Source: Fasciolopsis buskii (Eukaryota; Platyhelminthes; Trematoda; Plagiorchiida; Fasciolidae). From it: a DNA stretch of 64,000 nt. Of the stretch, positions 23,991-37,690 are shown in pieces. The notes under the pieces are model-generated. The model searched no databases, was not told the origin of the DNA, and saw only the letters and a program-made list of their open reading frames with translations. A program made the translations under genes and the position numbers. Where the stretch lies: contig LUCM01003956.1 of assembly GCA_008360955.1 (NCBI GenBank), positions 1-64,000 of the forward strand. Reading direction: 5' to 3'. Positions within the stretch are counted from its first letter, which is position 1, and each line of letters starts with the position of its first letter.

Positions 23991-23997
23991 TACTATC

Positions 23998-24110
23998 CTG
24001 GTATGCTCGCGGGTTGTTCTAAATTGAGCCAACTTCAAATAGTGAAGTTAACTAAGTTTGAGTCCCGGACGCGAAATTCGGGAACTAAAGTCGGCATTTC
24101 GGCGATCACC
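23998..24110 (+). repeat. Possible tRNA-derived SINE fragment
   Basis: A B-box-like AAGTTTGAGTCCCGG (24054) follows a weak A-box-like TGGTATGCTCGCGGG (23999) at about 55 nt. The B-box match is good and the A-box poor, so this is a tentative call. Confidence 0.3.
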
Positions 24111-26030
24111 AGTGATCTAGATTGGTATTTTGCATGCCAAAAATCCAAGTAGATCATTAACTGAGTTACTGTAATGGCCACGCTGTTCAGACATAACAAA
24201 AATTCGTTGGTCGGTTCATGTCTAGACTTTCTTCTACTGTCTTATCCGTCTGGATAATTTTGGTGATGCAAACTAACGGGACATGAAGACAAAATCCACA
24301 ACGTCATCTGAATAGCTCAAACTTTCATAAGCCTATCGAAAAAACTGGTATTACAAACTAAAATAAATTAAAGTGGACAGTCCCAGGTTTGGGAGCATTT
24401 GTGGATTCAGGGGGCTCCTAAAATAAATTCCTGGGTGTTGAGTGCTGCAGGCTAACGTGTCACATTGGTATATACGAAATAAAGCTTAATGGGCCAGTAA
24501 ACCTATTTCAAATGAGATTTCTGTGTATTACTGATCTTCAAATTGGGTAATAACTGAAGGAATCTCGAGAATACACATCCTGCCACGCTACACGCACACG
24601 GAGACAAGACGTCTGTATGTTTTGCCAGACAACAGAGTTATTTTTAAGAATTGGTTTTTACACAGCAGACATCATCTTCATGCTTTTCTCTACTATCTTT
24701 GATTTATAGCAAGGCCAATAAGTGAATTATTTCATCGTTGGGCTAACAGACCATATGATTGGTGTTTATTCTGCGTCACACCGGACTCTCGGATAGTTAA
24801 CTGTAAACTAATTTTGGTTTTGCCCCAGCCAAATAAGCACTTGGACATGATATGCTTGTACTGGACCGAAAATTCATACCGTGCGTATCTGTCTCCAGTT
24901 TGTTAGGTGTAGTTTTACAGGGAATTATTTGCCTCAGGAATACATTTCTCCGTTAAGCTCAATTCAGTTGCCATATTTGTGGATCCCAAGTGAATTTGTC
25001 AGTGTAAAGAAATCAGTTATTTAAATGATGGATCCAGTTATGCTAACTCTCTTATTTTGTTATTATTTGATCGTCAGACTTCGCAGTCCTGATCCTGCGG
25101 TTATTCCGCTTAGGTAAATTTGAACATAGGTGGTTAAAAATCATAGCGCCTAAATTATCATATTAGCAATCCAACATAAAGCCGGGTCAGCATATAATCG
25201 TATATCTTAATTTTAATTGGCGGGACAGACTGTTAAATAAGAAATCCATAGAACTTTGCGTAGCGGTATAGCACAAAATGTGGGTTTTTAACCACTCTAC
25301 CAACAGACTAGATCATAAGAAATAATTCTTCTATTTAGCTCTTGCCTTCATTTTCTGGGTAAATGTTCACATAAATTGAGATTTTGCTGTTAATAGTCCT
25401 CATGGATTAGAAAATATTTATTCGTCTACGCTAATTGGCTCCGTGTTATCCTTATTTCACTGGCTGATCGCCAGTGAGTCATGATGACTACAATTTTTAT
25501 TGCAAAAACTTTGCAGACAGCATTGCTGTCTGCAGCTCAGTTTAAAACTGTTCTTCCAGAACTATCCAAAAATTTATACATGACTAGATTGTGGGCGAAA
25601 GGAGTGATCACTGCGTACGTTGCGTTTCATTCTTCTTGAAGTATTTCTAAACAGACCTTATCGAGCAACGTGCACACATTTTCAGGTGACCAATAGTTCA
25701 CAGTAATTATAAGTACTCTGTGCAGGGAAGGCAAAGCAGTTTATAAGCTCACCTCATTCTTACACCCTATTTAGAAGTTTTCGACAGACAACGAAGTCGA
25801 CTCAGTAATATTAATGATTAGTTCAGCACAAACTGAAGAAAGAAACCTATCCATCAATGTGGAATAAACGACTGCTCTTGCACTGCATGCGTGAAAATGC
25901 TACCACTGGTTTTCTTCTTTTCCAATTGTAGATTTGATGTACTTTCAAAATTATGCGTCGTGTCCACATCGAAATTTCTACTAAAAGTCATGGGAGCATT
26001 GCACAAATCGTTCATCCTTGCTAGAAGACA
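24111..26030. other. No gene recognised; perfect 23-bp palindrome at 25512
   Basis: AT-rich non-coding sequence. The only structured item is a perfect palindrome with 11-nt arms TGCAGACAGCA around one base at 25512-25534. Confidence 0.35.
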
Positions 26031-26039
26031 TCACAATTT

Positions 26040-26135
26040 CGCATCCATCGAGAGGGAACTGGGACGCTAACCCGGGCGAAAGATTGTCAGTCAAAAGTCT
26101 TAGAATTTATGCTCGCCTTAGTGGTTCTCAACGGC
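26040..26135 (-). repeat. tRNA-derived SINE-like element
   Basis: On the minus strand an A-box-like ACCACTAAGGCGAG (about 26126-26113) is followed by TGACAATCTTTCG and a B-box-like GGGTTAGCGTCCC (26073-26061). The order of shared blocks matches the plus-strand copy at 16.48 kb, so the two are probably the same family. Confidence 0.55.
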
Positions 26136-29100
26136 TCATTGAAAATCAGCACTACATGGCATAGCGTTCATGTACGTCACTCGATTTTGTAAAACTCGTC
26201 CCAAGTTCGCGTTCCCATGGCGGCCAAATGATTATGCACTGCCGTAGAGTGCTAACAAGGGTGGAACAGCTGCACAGTGTTCCCAAGAACTTCACCGGCA
26301 ATTTAGACGTTGACATGACAAGATGAATTATTTGTAATTATTTAATTTCGCCCTCCACCCTGCACTGATTTATACTTCTTACAAACTGAATATGATTGTT
26401 TAGTTTCTGATGCCAAACACATTCACTTTCCGGTTGACTTTCCTACGCCCCTGTGATCCTGGTCTTAGCTTTCACTGTGATGCACGAATGCTTCCGTGCC
26501 TTTGTCCTTCGGCTACGTTTTGAGTAGGCTTTTGGTGGCATTCTGTTGTACAACAGAAGTGCGGCACTTGCAAACCAGTGACTTTGTTTTTAACTAGTGT
26601 TTTGCCAGAAACCACTGAAACATCTCAAAACGTGAGCCCCACATCGAATGGAGTATAACTGCGCTGGTATCCTTACGATCACATCAACAATGATTTTTTT
26701 CAGTTACGCCAAACATTCTTGCTGAATTCATTTTTTCTTTATAATTGGGATACCGGATTAGTTTCACAGATAACTCAACAATCGAAAGTGAAGTCCAATC
26801 AGTTAAAGCAATATTAGGCGGATGTAATCCGGTCGGCCAATTTTGATGTTTGTTACTCGACACAAGTTCGCAGAAATCTTAGTAGTGACAAAAAAGGAAA
26901 AGGAAATATAGAAACAAAACACGTCCGCTCCGGTGTTCCGTTTGCCTTGGAAATGACCGTTAACCGAAAAAGTTGTTGAAAAATTGTTTTGAGTTCAGGT
27001 GATGAACAACAAGAAAAATATTTGTATTTGAAATGTGAAATATTAATGCAGGACAGTTGTAAATTTATTAAGCAAGAGGCGGATGTGGTGGGTTGTGAGT
27101 TCTCCTACTATTGCGTTCAAACTTGTATTACTTAATTTCCTATATAGATAGTTTCCAATGACTTACTTGAACTTAATACATGTCCCAAATTTTCAATGTA
27201 AAAGTTGGCTTTGTCACCATCCATTACATAGCTACGGAAGTTGTTTTCCTATCCAACCAGCCGGATTGTCCACTGATTTGAGCAGTGTGCCGAGTGTTAC
27301 AATAAAATCTGATCTGGCGCTTAAAGCTGAGTGACAGCCATAGGCTGTTTTGAGCTCGCTGACGGATGTGTGTGCTGGGTAAAAAAAATCATGAATATTA
27401 CCGTAGCAATAAAGGCAGCTGGGGATGTCTCCGTAGTTTGAGCCCCCAAATTTTCAATGCAGCCGTTACTAATGTGATGCAGAACAGGGACTGGGTAGAT
27501 TTTGTAATTTCTTTGGTTTGTCTGCAACACACTGGCCAATAAGATTTCCTGATGTATATATTCACTCACCTTACCACTTGCACGTCCTGTTCCATTTCTG
27601 CTGATTCGCGTGTGTTCAGTATTCATGATCCGTCAAATTAAACATGTTATGCATAATCATCTCATTCTCATCTCCCACTAATGCAGCATCACAAATTGAG
27701 ATGCTTCAGGTGATTCACGTAACTAGAAAAAATGTGCACCCCTGCGTGTTTGTGTTTGCACGAGTGAGTAGATAGTAACAGAAATCATACATTGCCTGCC
27801 GACTCCGTGAACACTACGAAAATAACTTCCTTCTGTTGGTGGCAAATATCTAGTTCAGATTTTTGAACAAGTAGATCATGTTTTCAGGTTCTCTCAGGTA
27901 AACTTCTGGATGAAAGACACCAGATTGTGATCCAGTGGTGGAATCATGGTAGCGGTGATATGATGCAGCATCCTCAGTTCGGTTTACCAGTCAAAATAAA
28001 CATTTTTAGAAGCTACGAAGCGAGGCCAAACGAAGCGATAGTCATTCGAAACAACTTATTTGATGACTTGCAAAAAATGTTTTATCTTTGGATGACACAT
28101 TAACTTCAATTGAAACGACTGCGATTGTATGAAAACGCCGCAGAGATAAGCAAGAATCATTATAATTTACCCTTGAGGACAATTTTACTAGCGAACCTCT
28201 GACGGAGACTACCGACGAGAAATCGAAAGATCTTGACATACACTGGGGTTTTCAATGTTTAATTCCTCGTTTTCCTTCCCCTTTTTGCCTTCCCCGGAAT
28301 TCGTATACATTCTAGAATAGCTATGTTGAACAAACAGATATTGAAATAACAATGGCGCCGCTGACCAATCGTTTCTTGCATAATTTCAGAGCACAAGTCG
28401 AATGACATAAGTGTAAAGAATGCAAAATTGTCTCTACGCTGTCTTCGCTCAGTAACTTTCCAACAATCTACCCAGTTTTCTGTTTATTTATTGTGGAATT
28501 CATGGTTATTTCACACTGTTACTTCCAGAATGATTAGGGAGGATGAAAGTCACACAAATCATGATCTTATCTATCATCACTTTGACTGCTATTTATCTCT
28601 TTGTTTTCAGCTCAGTCGACTTTGGACATCGTCACGAACATGATACTTTGAAATAATTTTAGTGTTTATATGAGAAAGATTCACCTTAATTTGGTTATCA
28701 AAAAATCTAGTTGTGCTTTAATTGTTTTTCTTCAATACTGTTGTTCACTTAGACGATGCGCAACATTGCCATATATTGAACATTTCTGACTTTTTCAGAA
28801 ATGGCTCAGCCATAAATCTAGTGCACAAAATGGCATTCGCTTCTATTTTCAAGTGCGCACATGAATAATGCTCCAAATGGCAGACATCTAGACTAAATCA
28901 ATACAAAACAAATAGATCCGAAAGCAGACTTCGTCGGTGTGTTGAGCAAAATGAACAAATATTCACTCAGCAATGAAAGTTTAGGCGATCAATATTTATT
29001 GGTTGTGTACATCCTTGTGTCGTTCGAACAAATCTAAACCGAAAAGTTTTGCAGCAGTTGGCATGGATACGGCACAAGTCCAACAGTCTAGTTCTATCAT

Positions 29101-29290
29101 CAGCTTTGTTGCCAAGCCAAATAAATACTATTAATATCTGTCCAATTTAATAGAACTTTAGGCTTTTCGTGAACATCTGCCTTCGGTTTTACTACTACTA
29201 TAACGCAAGGATAATTTAGGACCAAAAGCAGCAATAGATTCTAGCGAATTGCCTGTGCACTAGACCAAGGGCTTTGGTATTCAAGTGAAA
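26136..29290. other. No gene recognised
   Basis: No domain or repeat boundary is supported. A strong acceptor-like tract ends in TTTGTTTTCAG near 28610, but the short open frames after it end within 10-15 codons. Confidence 0.3.
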
Positions 29291-29644
29291 TCAAATGCAC
29301 TGGGTTCCGGAGGCCAGTACGTTGTACACTAACTTTGGAATTTCTTGAATTGTTGCATCTGACATTATATTTTTACAATTTGGGCTCAAGCAAACCGTCT
29401 GCACAGAGATCGCTTCTTCCAGGAAATTTGTGTCAATAAGAAAAGTTTCTGCTTCAGGATAAACAAAGCGTTCAACGAAAAGGGTGTTGTACGATAGGGT
29501 TTCATTCCGTCCATAAACAGACCCTTGAGGGAATTTCAAATAAATTACGATGTAGTTTCCGATGAAGAATACTCTGGATGCAAGTATCAAAGTGACAGAT
29601 GGCAAAAAATATTTTTGAGAAATAAAACCATAGTTGGTGTGCAT
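29291..29644 (-). CDS. Candidate 117-residue minus-strand ORF with possible ectodomain, unrecognised
   Basis: From a true ATG the frame is intact for 117 codons. Residues 15-37 are hydrophobic (VTLILASRVFFIGNYIVIY). The rest is polar, with an NET glycosylation site and three cysteines near the C-terminus (VCLSPNC, GTQC). This could be a signal or membrane anchor followed by an extracellular part. Alternatively the exon starts at a CTTGCATCCAG acceptor inside the ORF. No polyadenylation signal or family match is seen. About one ORF of this length is expected by chance in 64 kb. Confidence 0.25.
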   Translation of the reverse strand: MHTNYGFISQKYFLPSVTLILASRVFFIGNYIVIYLKFPQGSVYGRNETLSYNTLFVERFVYPEAETFLIDTNFLEEAISVQTVCLSPNCKNIMSDATIQEIPKLVYNVLASGTQCI

Positions 29645-32600
29645 TAAGCTATCTCAAACCTGAAAGAGAAATGTACGCACAAGGCAAGTGCCAATTTTCT
29701 GCATGCTGCTTTTGAAAGTCACTTCCAAGAGAATAACTATCTACTATGGATCACAATGAGCTTACAAAGCTGATGAAAAACCTTGCTTCTGTTATCATCA
29801 TAGGATTCTGACCGTTCAGAATCACATTAAGATCGCACACATCTCACCAGCACGACACCGAATTAAAATCATCATCACAATTGTGCAATAGCTCTTACTG
29901 GGTGTTCATAAGCTTGCTTCCACGTTGTCCCACTTTGAACAACGTAGACTGCAAATCGTAGGTTCATTTTCCATGTCACTTCGGCTGAACTTGATTTTGA
30001 TGTCAGAAGATTGAAAGTCGGTTTGAGGGTTTGCACATTTTCAGTCGCGTGCCATTCGTTCCATTTCTAGCACGTGAAAATTTTGTGCTTTACAGCTGCA
30101 GATGCACTTATCTGAAATTTGTGAATGCGGGTCAGGGTGAATTGTTTATCGCTATCTTAGTTGAACTTTTCCTCATTCGACAGTACAGTATAATGGATCA
30201 TCGTTGCTTAGGACTCCAGGGTGACGGATTCGCGTAAGTGTTTGCTTTATACTTTTCCGTTTTACAGCTTCTAACGACATCAACACGACTGGTAAGGCTA
30301 TTAAAGAGAGTATAATGTTTTTTGCATTGTTGCAAATTTTCTGTAGCAGCTTTGAAATCTTTGATAAGGATTTCCTTATTTTTCTAAGTCGTACATTTTT
30401 CAAGAGCACAATGAAAAGGGGGTTTTTTGGATTTGTATTCATCTGGATGCCTCCTTAGAAACGCCTCGATACTCCAAACTCAATTTTATTGAGTTCTTTA
30501 TCGTCGATAGCAAGCTGCGGAAATTAGGAAAGTGCTCACAAATTCCTGATAATTGGTTTGATCAAATAGAGGAGCACACTGTTCACGGCTTGCATTACCA
30601 CACGCACCGTAGGGTGCAATGTTGCAACATAGTGCACGGAAGACAACCACAACGTTTATCGATCTGATACAGGGACTTAAGCTTTACATCGAAGTTTTAC
30701 GAAAGAACACGGGAAGAAGCCATCAAAATTCATGGTGCGATTTAGAAACGCGCGTTAGTTACGCCAATAGACCCGTCCTCATTTTTATAGGTAATTCATT
30801 TTCGGCAGCGCTAGTGATTTGAAGCGCAAGCTTCTATGGATTGACAACTGTGACGACGTAGTGAAACACGAGCAGGTTTTAAGAGACCGACAGTTGAAAT
30901 AAAGACAAAACGGTTAGTTCTGTGGTCTGCAATCTACAAGGTGCACCAAGGTTGCCGGACGAACAGGACAAAATTATTCTGACCGTTGGTATCGATCAGT
31001 TTAACGGAGACGATCATATTTTATGACACTACATGTGGATTGATGAGGTATTATTGGTAAGATCATTTATCCCAACCATTTGTTCAAATGGGAATGAGAC
31101 CAACGAAATCATTGCTAAAACGAGGATACAACCGTTATTATAGAGCTAGTGGATGGCGGTTTGACTCATTTTAACGTTGAGTAACGAATAAAATGGTGCT
31201 AAGAAAATTTTCTACCGCTCTCGTAACTTCAGATGTGAGTCACAGATGTTGCCGTTTCGGGGTTTTGACAAGGGAATGCAAACTACAAATGCTTCCGTGA
31301 ATGTTAGTTGATCATACTGATGTCTAGTTCGTCAGGTTTCGAAGAGGAATTCCATGAAGTAATTTACGACCACAAACTCAGTCGAACCGGGCTTGTCTTT
31401 TAGTTAAACCTGTTGGTGATAAACAATTTGTGGGACATTTAAAACCAGCCAGGCAGGACTTCGTATTAAACATTCCAAAGATATTTTATCGTAAATATCA
31501 TCACTATTGCAATTACTCACACATAAAAATGATGACCTGTATTAAGGTAGATATGGAAGACTTGGAAGACTTGATAAACCTTGCTACAGTTGTTTGCATG
31601 CTGCTAACAGTGGTAAGTATTCACAACGTAAATTTGTCCCTCACAATCCGGTACCTGATGGCACTAACCTGCAATTGTTAGGAGATGGGCTAAATCTCGT
31701 ATGCTTCTGCAACCACTGCATGAAGGTAGCTGTTAAAGTTTGGGACTCCAGTAAAATGAAGAAGAGTTTTCGCGCCCACCGTGCCCAAAGTGCAAAGGTG
31801 TCTGTGGTGTGCATTTCTGGAATGGAAAAAGTGAATTTGGATGAAGGTGGTGAGAAGGATAATAGATGTGTGGTGTATACATGGCTTCTGTGTAAATAAC
31901 ACGACACGGGTACAAGTGAGCATAATATCCAACAAATTAGTAGTCTGCATTAACAATGATTGATACGGAAAAATATTTATTAGATTCCACTAATTAACTA
32001 TCCACTATGCCAGAGGATAATCCCGCTTTTTGTAACCAGTGATAAGGAATTGGTCCGTCGCGGCTATGCTAATAGTATATTGAGCAAAATTCATTTAACG
32101 CTGTTACAGAAAGTCATTCAGCAGACAGGAAATCATTCCAGTATATGTCAAAATGCACTTAAATTAACGCCGATCCCAAAAAATTACGGTTGACTACAGA
32201 CCCTTCCAAAATATAAGAATGAATTAGGTGAAACCAAAGAAGAGGCTAAATGTAAAGACAGAAATTATTCTTATGAAAAACAAAGTATATTAACAGGGAC
32301 AATTTTATTAGCCGCACTTAGAACAATACTGACCGAAAGCGCATGAGTACAAACCAGCTACACAAGGAATGGTTCACTCTCTCCGATATCCCTTTGTGAT
32401 GATGGAAAAAGACTTGAATTTTGTCTTGGTCAAACAACCAAACACCACAAAAAAGGTTTTTATGCAAGTTAAGTGCGTTTACAGCCGGCTGAAGTATTTA
32501 GGGCTCAGTTAATTCGAAAAAACTCATGCAGGTCCATATCAAAAAATTCCATTTCTTTAGATCAATTCATCTACAAATGTAAACCGCAAAATGATCACAT

Positions 32601-35600
32601 AATGGAAATAGGAACAAAGACACGACTGGAAGGGTACAAACTCTCAAACCGGTTTTCAATCTTCTGACATAAAACGTCAGTTCAGTCAAAGTCACGTGAC
32701 AAATGAGCGTATGATTTCTAATGCAAGTTGTTCTGTTATGCCTAATGTGGACGCTGATCGCAAACGTCGTCACGCACGAGAATTTCAATAAGGCGTATGT
32801 GCTGATGACATCATTTGGCTGATGTTGATGGGAATAGCAGTAACTGACACATGGGTTACTGTTTTACCTGTTAGCATTATCAGCGCAACTCTGGCGAAGG
32901 TAGTGATAATTTTTCCTTGCGGTCGTTCGGCAAAATTCCCGTACGGCATAATAATTTTAATATCAACAAGTAAGACAAAACTGAAATTTCTTCAAATATT
33001 AGTGGTGCCAGTGGTAAAATTCCTTCTGCTAGATCAAACTATCTCATTTTCATTGTCACCTTTTGTCTGCATGCCATTCAACATCGGGTCTGTTCAGTGA
33101 TGCGCTAGTTATTTGCGGTCGTTGCAGGCTGCGCATCAAATGACTTGCGTTGACCGTTCGTCTAAAGTGCTGAAACAAACATGGTGACAGGCACGCAAGG
33201 GCATAAGGCCCAGACTCTTTATGTTGGTGACTTTTGATCTGTTTTGTTCGACATATGTTGACGAATAAATATACACATGATTGCGATGACCAGTTCTGAA
33301 ACTCACTTTTGTACTTCCATTGATTCAGTATCTGTCATCTTTGTTGGTCATTGTCTATGATGTCTCCTGGATGTTGTGTTTCGGTTCATCCGATGCCCGC
33401 ATTTTCTGTCTCTTTGAACCCAATGGTCCAACTGATCGTACACATGTAAGTATGCACACACACAAATACACATTGATAAAGGCCCGAGGATTTGGTAACA
33501 CCAGGAGGTCAGAGTAGTGGGTCATACCTAAGAGTAAATGGCCAAAGGATATGGTTACCTAGCAAACAAATGTTGGCAAAATTTCGCAGAAATGAGCGGA
33601 CACAGAAGCTAGATGAATTTAGAAACACGAAATGGTTATACAACAAGTAAACCAAAACCGATACGCACGTATCACGATTCTTATCGATCAGTTGACCGAG
33701 GACCTGCGAGGACCATTTGCATGATGATCAAAATTGTCCTTGGGAAGAGATACGTGTAAATGAAGGATAGCATTACTGGCGAATCTGCAAGCGTTAATCA
33801 CGAATGTAAGGATAAAGTGGTAAGTCTCTGCAGTTTGATTTTAAACGCCTGTTAATAACGTCCGTGCAGCTTTCCACTTGGGATCCCCAATACTAATGAT
33901 TTAAATGTCTATCCTTCGTAGAAGGAACCAGTGTTTGCGCAGATGGAGTGGCAATCGTCATTAAACTTTCGGAAGAATTATGACCTACTTGTGCAATCAC
34001 ACGAAGAAAGAAGTTGTTCATAAATGATTCAATTGCAAGGAAGGAACCACCTGAAGATTAGATCTAATTGACAGAAACCTTTATTGCTTATGGATTTCCA
34101 TTTACACCGATTTGCAAATATAAAAGGGACTATTTTCCGAGATTGAAGATTACCCAACAAACGTTTACTGAAACACAGTGGTAATATTTGTGACCCAAAT
34201 GATGGGCAGCAATCCAATAGACTGTGACAGGGCTTCAGTGTCCCCGATGACTATCACTGCGAACAGCCCACCAATCTCAAGGTTAATGCGATCGAGGTTA
34301 TTATGGTAGATATTTCCGTACGATCAGTCAGTACTCTTTTGTGTGGGGTGCAGTTTTGCTGTTTTGGCGCAGCCTAACGGGTTCTTAACACGATGGTGAA
34401 ATACAGTTTGCCCAAAAATATCCAGGATGCAGCAAACATAGGACTTTGAAATTATTCACTTAAATGGTCACGCAATTTTGGCCTGAAAAACTATACCGGT
34501 AAGCTTTGCAATACTAACTGATTCTATGAACTGATTAAAATTAACCACCTCATTAGGGTACGCTTCAGACGCTGCCAGCTGTCAGCCAGATCAGAAGGGC
34601 TGACGTAAATAAGGCTGGAACCAGGGATGGTCACGTTGATATATATTGAAGGTCACTGCTTAAAATGTACAAGACTGAATGAAGTCAACAACAGTGACTA
34701 AAACAGGTGACACATTGATTAACATTTCAGCCGTCTGATATTACTAAGCTGTTTACAGATAAGCACATCTTGCAGACTCCGGCCGTCTCCGTAAACTATC
34801 TATAACCGCATAAAAACCGTAACAGGTCACATTAACAATGTCGGAATTGCGAAGCAGTTTGAACAATCAACGTAAGTCAGAGATCCGCTCGACGGCTGTC
34901 CTAAATGAACGACCATATTGGTGGACCCCTTCATCTGCGATGGGGATATTAAGCTTATCTGGACAAAGTTTTATTTGGCCGTAAATAACGCTCACTAAGT
35001 AGCGGTTTGCGATCGATGGCCATAGGCGCTGCAAGTTTTACTCTATCTTGACTAAAGTCCTAGCTAGGAGTGAACAGATAAATAGAATTCTTGACTGCGC
35101 ATAAGTATGAGAGTAACGCCTAATGTGACAATCTGACCTGAAAACAGGATCCTAAACTCGTTTACTCTCTCTTCTACTGAAATTGTTCAAGTAACCTGTT
35201 GTGATATTAACAAAATGATCTTGCAGTATGTTGTTAGGTCGACGAAGGGCGCAAACATTTCGTTTGGCAAAGGATTCTAACTGAAATATGTTTCTCCCAT
35301 AGCTATCCAATTGGCCTTTTATCCTCGAGCCACGCTTATATCAATGCGCTCCTCTTATTTATGTTCAGTAATCCTGATCCAACGTATTACAGATAATACC
35401 GCTGTCACAGCTCATTACGATGTGCTGGTGCTGGTTAGTGTTCGGATATTTGTGGCCCACGGCCGTCGGTAACTTTGGAGGTAGAAGGCATCTGACTGTC
35501 GCCGGACTTGTTCGCACACTTCTGATGATCGGGGCTATTATGTGATACTGCGCAACTCAAGCTGTCAGTGCCACGGTTACCGATTTGCTTTTATTCCACT

Positions 35601-35880
35601 GCGCTTGATGATTGAGGCACGCATTTCTATCAATCGTGCAAACATTGTTGCATTAGCAGAGTATATACAATAGCTATTCTAAACGGTCTAATACATAACA
35701 ATTCATTTTTTGATCGTACAAAGTGTCTGACGTCAAACATACCGGTTACCACAAAATGTAGAGAATTTAAACGCAGGCCTCTCACTCAAATATGTTCATG
35801 GAGCAACAAATAGTACATTCCCACTTTATTCTCAAAAAGAATTCATTTTTGCGTTCAGCCCAAAGCTGCCATATCTTGGC
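29645..35880. other. No gene recognised
   Basis: Several open stretches (for example near 30.9-31.0, 31.6-31.9, 34.8 and 35.4 kb) have no domain, no convincing intron pair and no tail signal. A GCADDI string near 32.8 kb looks like a YADD box but its flanks do not fit a reverse transcriptase. GC-richer islands at 33.1-33.3 and 34.8-35.6 kb could be old repeats. Confidence 0.3.
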
Positions 35881-35889
35881 ACCTCAAAC

Positions 35890-37690
35890 AATATTCATCT
35901 CTATTCAGTCGTTCCCCATTTTAATTGTTTCACTAGCGTCCTCCGTGTAGGAGCGTTTAGTTTTAGATGCATTGTTAGCAGATTGGAAACAACTACCTTC
36001 GGCGCACTTTGGGGTGATTCCGATGTCATCAGCCCATTTCCAAAGCTACTGAATTGAGATGTCTACTAGCACTCAAAGATGAAATTACGCAATATTCATC
36101 CAGTTATACAGAAATGGTGTTTTAAGAGGCTTCATTCATTTTGCGAAATGCGTTAACCAGATGCTTCATATACTATGTTCAGGTTCCCCACGAAATCCTT
36201 TTTCAGGCTAGCTTACGTGAAATAGTCAGGCACGTGCATAATGTGGTACCTTTGGAAAGCGGAAACTCGATAGCGCTCATACTGCACGTCATTTACCGCG
36301 TAAGGGAACTTCGAAACGTCAAACTGTTAAATTCAATGGACCAGTGACAACTCAGGTAAAACAAAATGTTAGATGTGCATGAAAATGTGGTAGTCTGAAA
36401 ATCTTGGTCATTTCCATACGGTCGAATGCAATATTATGACAAAATCGCATTCTGAGTGATAAGAATCTTACGCAAACCAAGTTGACTCCAATAAGGTAGA
36501 GACTCACTCTAACACTAATTGGATATGAACGCAAAGCGTCTGTGCAGATTTGCGATAAAAGTACATTTCCAGAGTTGCTTTGGCGGTTATTTCCAACAAT
36601 ACGTCAGACAGAGGTTTCTTCTCATTTTTCATTTCCTTAGTGAACTGGATTTTGTCGAAAATGTCATAAATTACTGTCTGCGCCTCGTCGATAGCGAGAT
36701 GTTTGGTAATGAGAAAAGTGCCAACAACATATCAGATCCAAATTTTTAGTTGTTTTGGAAATGTATGATGCTTCAAAGGGCTTGCACTACGAATTTTCCA
36801 TGACATACGAATATCGGTAATCCCACAGGCGCTCTTTTGTTGTGTCTATAAGTATACTCCTCAGATTGGAAGCATGTGCGTGACCATAAATCTGTCCGTT
36901 CAAAAATTGTCATCGTTTCCATTGGATGGTCTAGGCGACGATTTCAGGGATATTCTAGAATTGTTTTCGTCACTTTTAGTGCGACTGGAATGAAGAGCAA
37001 TGTGTCTTTGAAGAAAGACATAACCTCATCCCCTTAGACGCTGCTGTCCTTAATTTTGTCAAAAAGTTGTTAGTCCATATTGGTAGAGTGGTTTGATTCT
37101 ACAACACAGTGTTTCGGTTTTCTTCAAAACTCTTTTTCCATACTGTGTACTTGAGTTCCTGGCAAGGACTTGATTTCGCCCTGTGGACTATTTGTGTTTA
37201 TGCACTTTAGGTAGTCCATCGAATTGCGCGATGTTAGTGTCAACGGTTTGCGTTTAACACCGTTCCTTTTTTGTTGTTCTAGCATACCTTGCAGTCTTTC
37301 AGGATTATATATCCCTTGGTTTCCAGATTTGCTATTGAGTCTCTATTCATTTGATGGACGGTGAATATATCGTTTAGAAACAGCTTTATTTTTTGAATTT
37401 AGTCAGTTTTGTCCAAAACAGATTTAGTCCTTCCTTTATCGGTCAGTGTGATGATGGTGAATGGTGCCCCTATTGAACAGGGGCACTGGAGGCCCGTTTC
37501 ACATCAAACAAACCTTTGGGTACTCAAATACGGCGCATTGCGGGTACTATGAATTATCTCAACTAACATCGGATCTCCTCAGAAGATCCAAATGACATAA
37601 CGGCGTGTTCAGATTCTATCAGGCATTATGTCCGCCGTGCTTCATCCGGACTGTAATTCAATCCATTTTGAGAACGCTCACCTCCTCCAT
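35890..37690 (-). pseudogene. Penelope-like retroelement (RT plus GIY-YIG-type end), decayed
   Basis: Read on the minus strand downward. The N-terminal region (37.67-37.5 kb) shows LNYSPDEARR, then ESEHAVMSFGSSEEIRC. Next come DKGR and VLDKTD (about 37.4 kb). The family hallmark GLPKVHK lies at 37217-37197, followed by EIKSLPGTQVHSMEKEF. DEVMSFFKDTLLF (about 37030) is the degenerate palm block. IQFTKEMKNEKKPLSDVLLE with FYRKSAQT (36.65-36.56 kb) matches the LPFLDV thumb and YRK blocks. The connector follows at about 36.3-36.17 kb (FPYAVNDV, SLKKDF, NLNIVY). KPLKTPFLYNWMNIA (about 36.1 kb) then fits the GIY-YIG endonuclease segment only loosely. Stops and frame changes are numerous. The order and spacing are those of a nearly full-length Penelope-like element. 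Confidence 0.85.

Noticed and set aside
32790..32850. CADDI string resembling a reverse transcriptase YADD box
   Set aside because: Flanking residues do not match any reverse transcriptase block.
36519..36749. 76-codon plus-strand ORF
   Set aside because: Antisense shadow of the Penelope-like thumb region.
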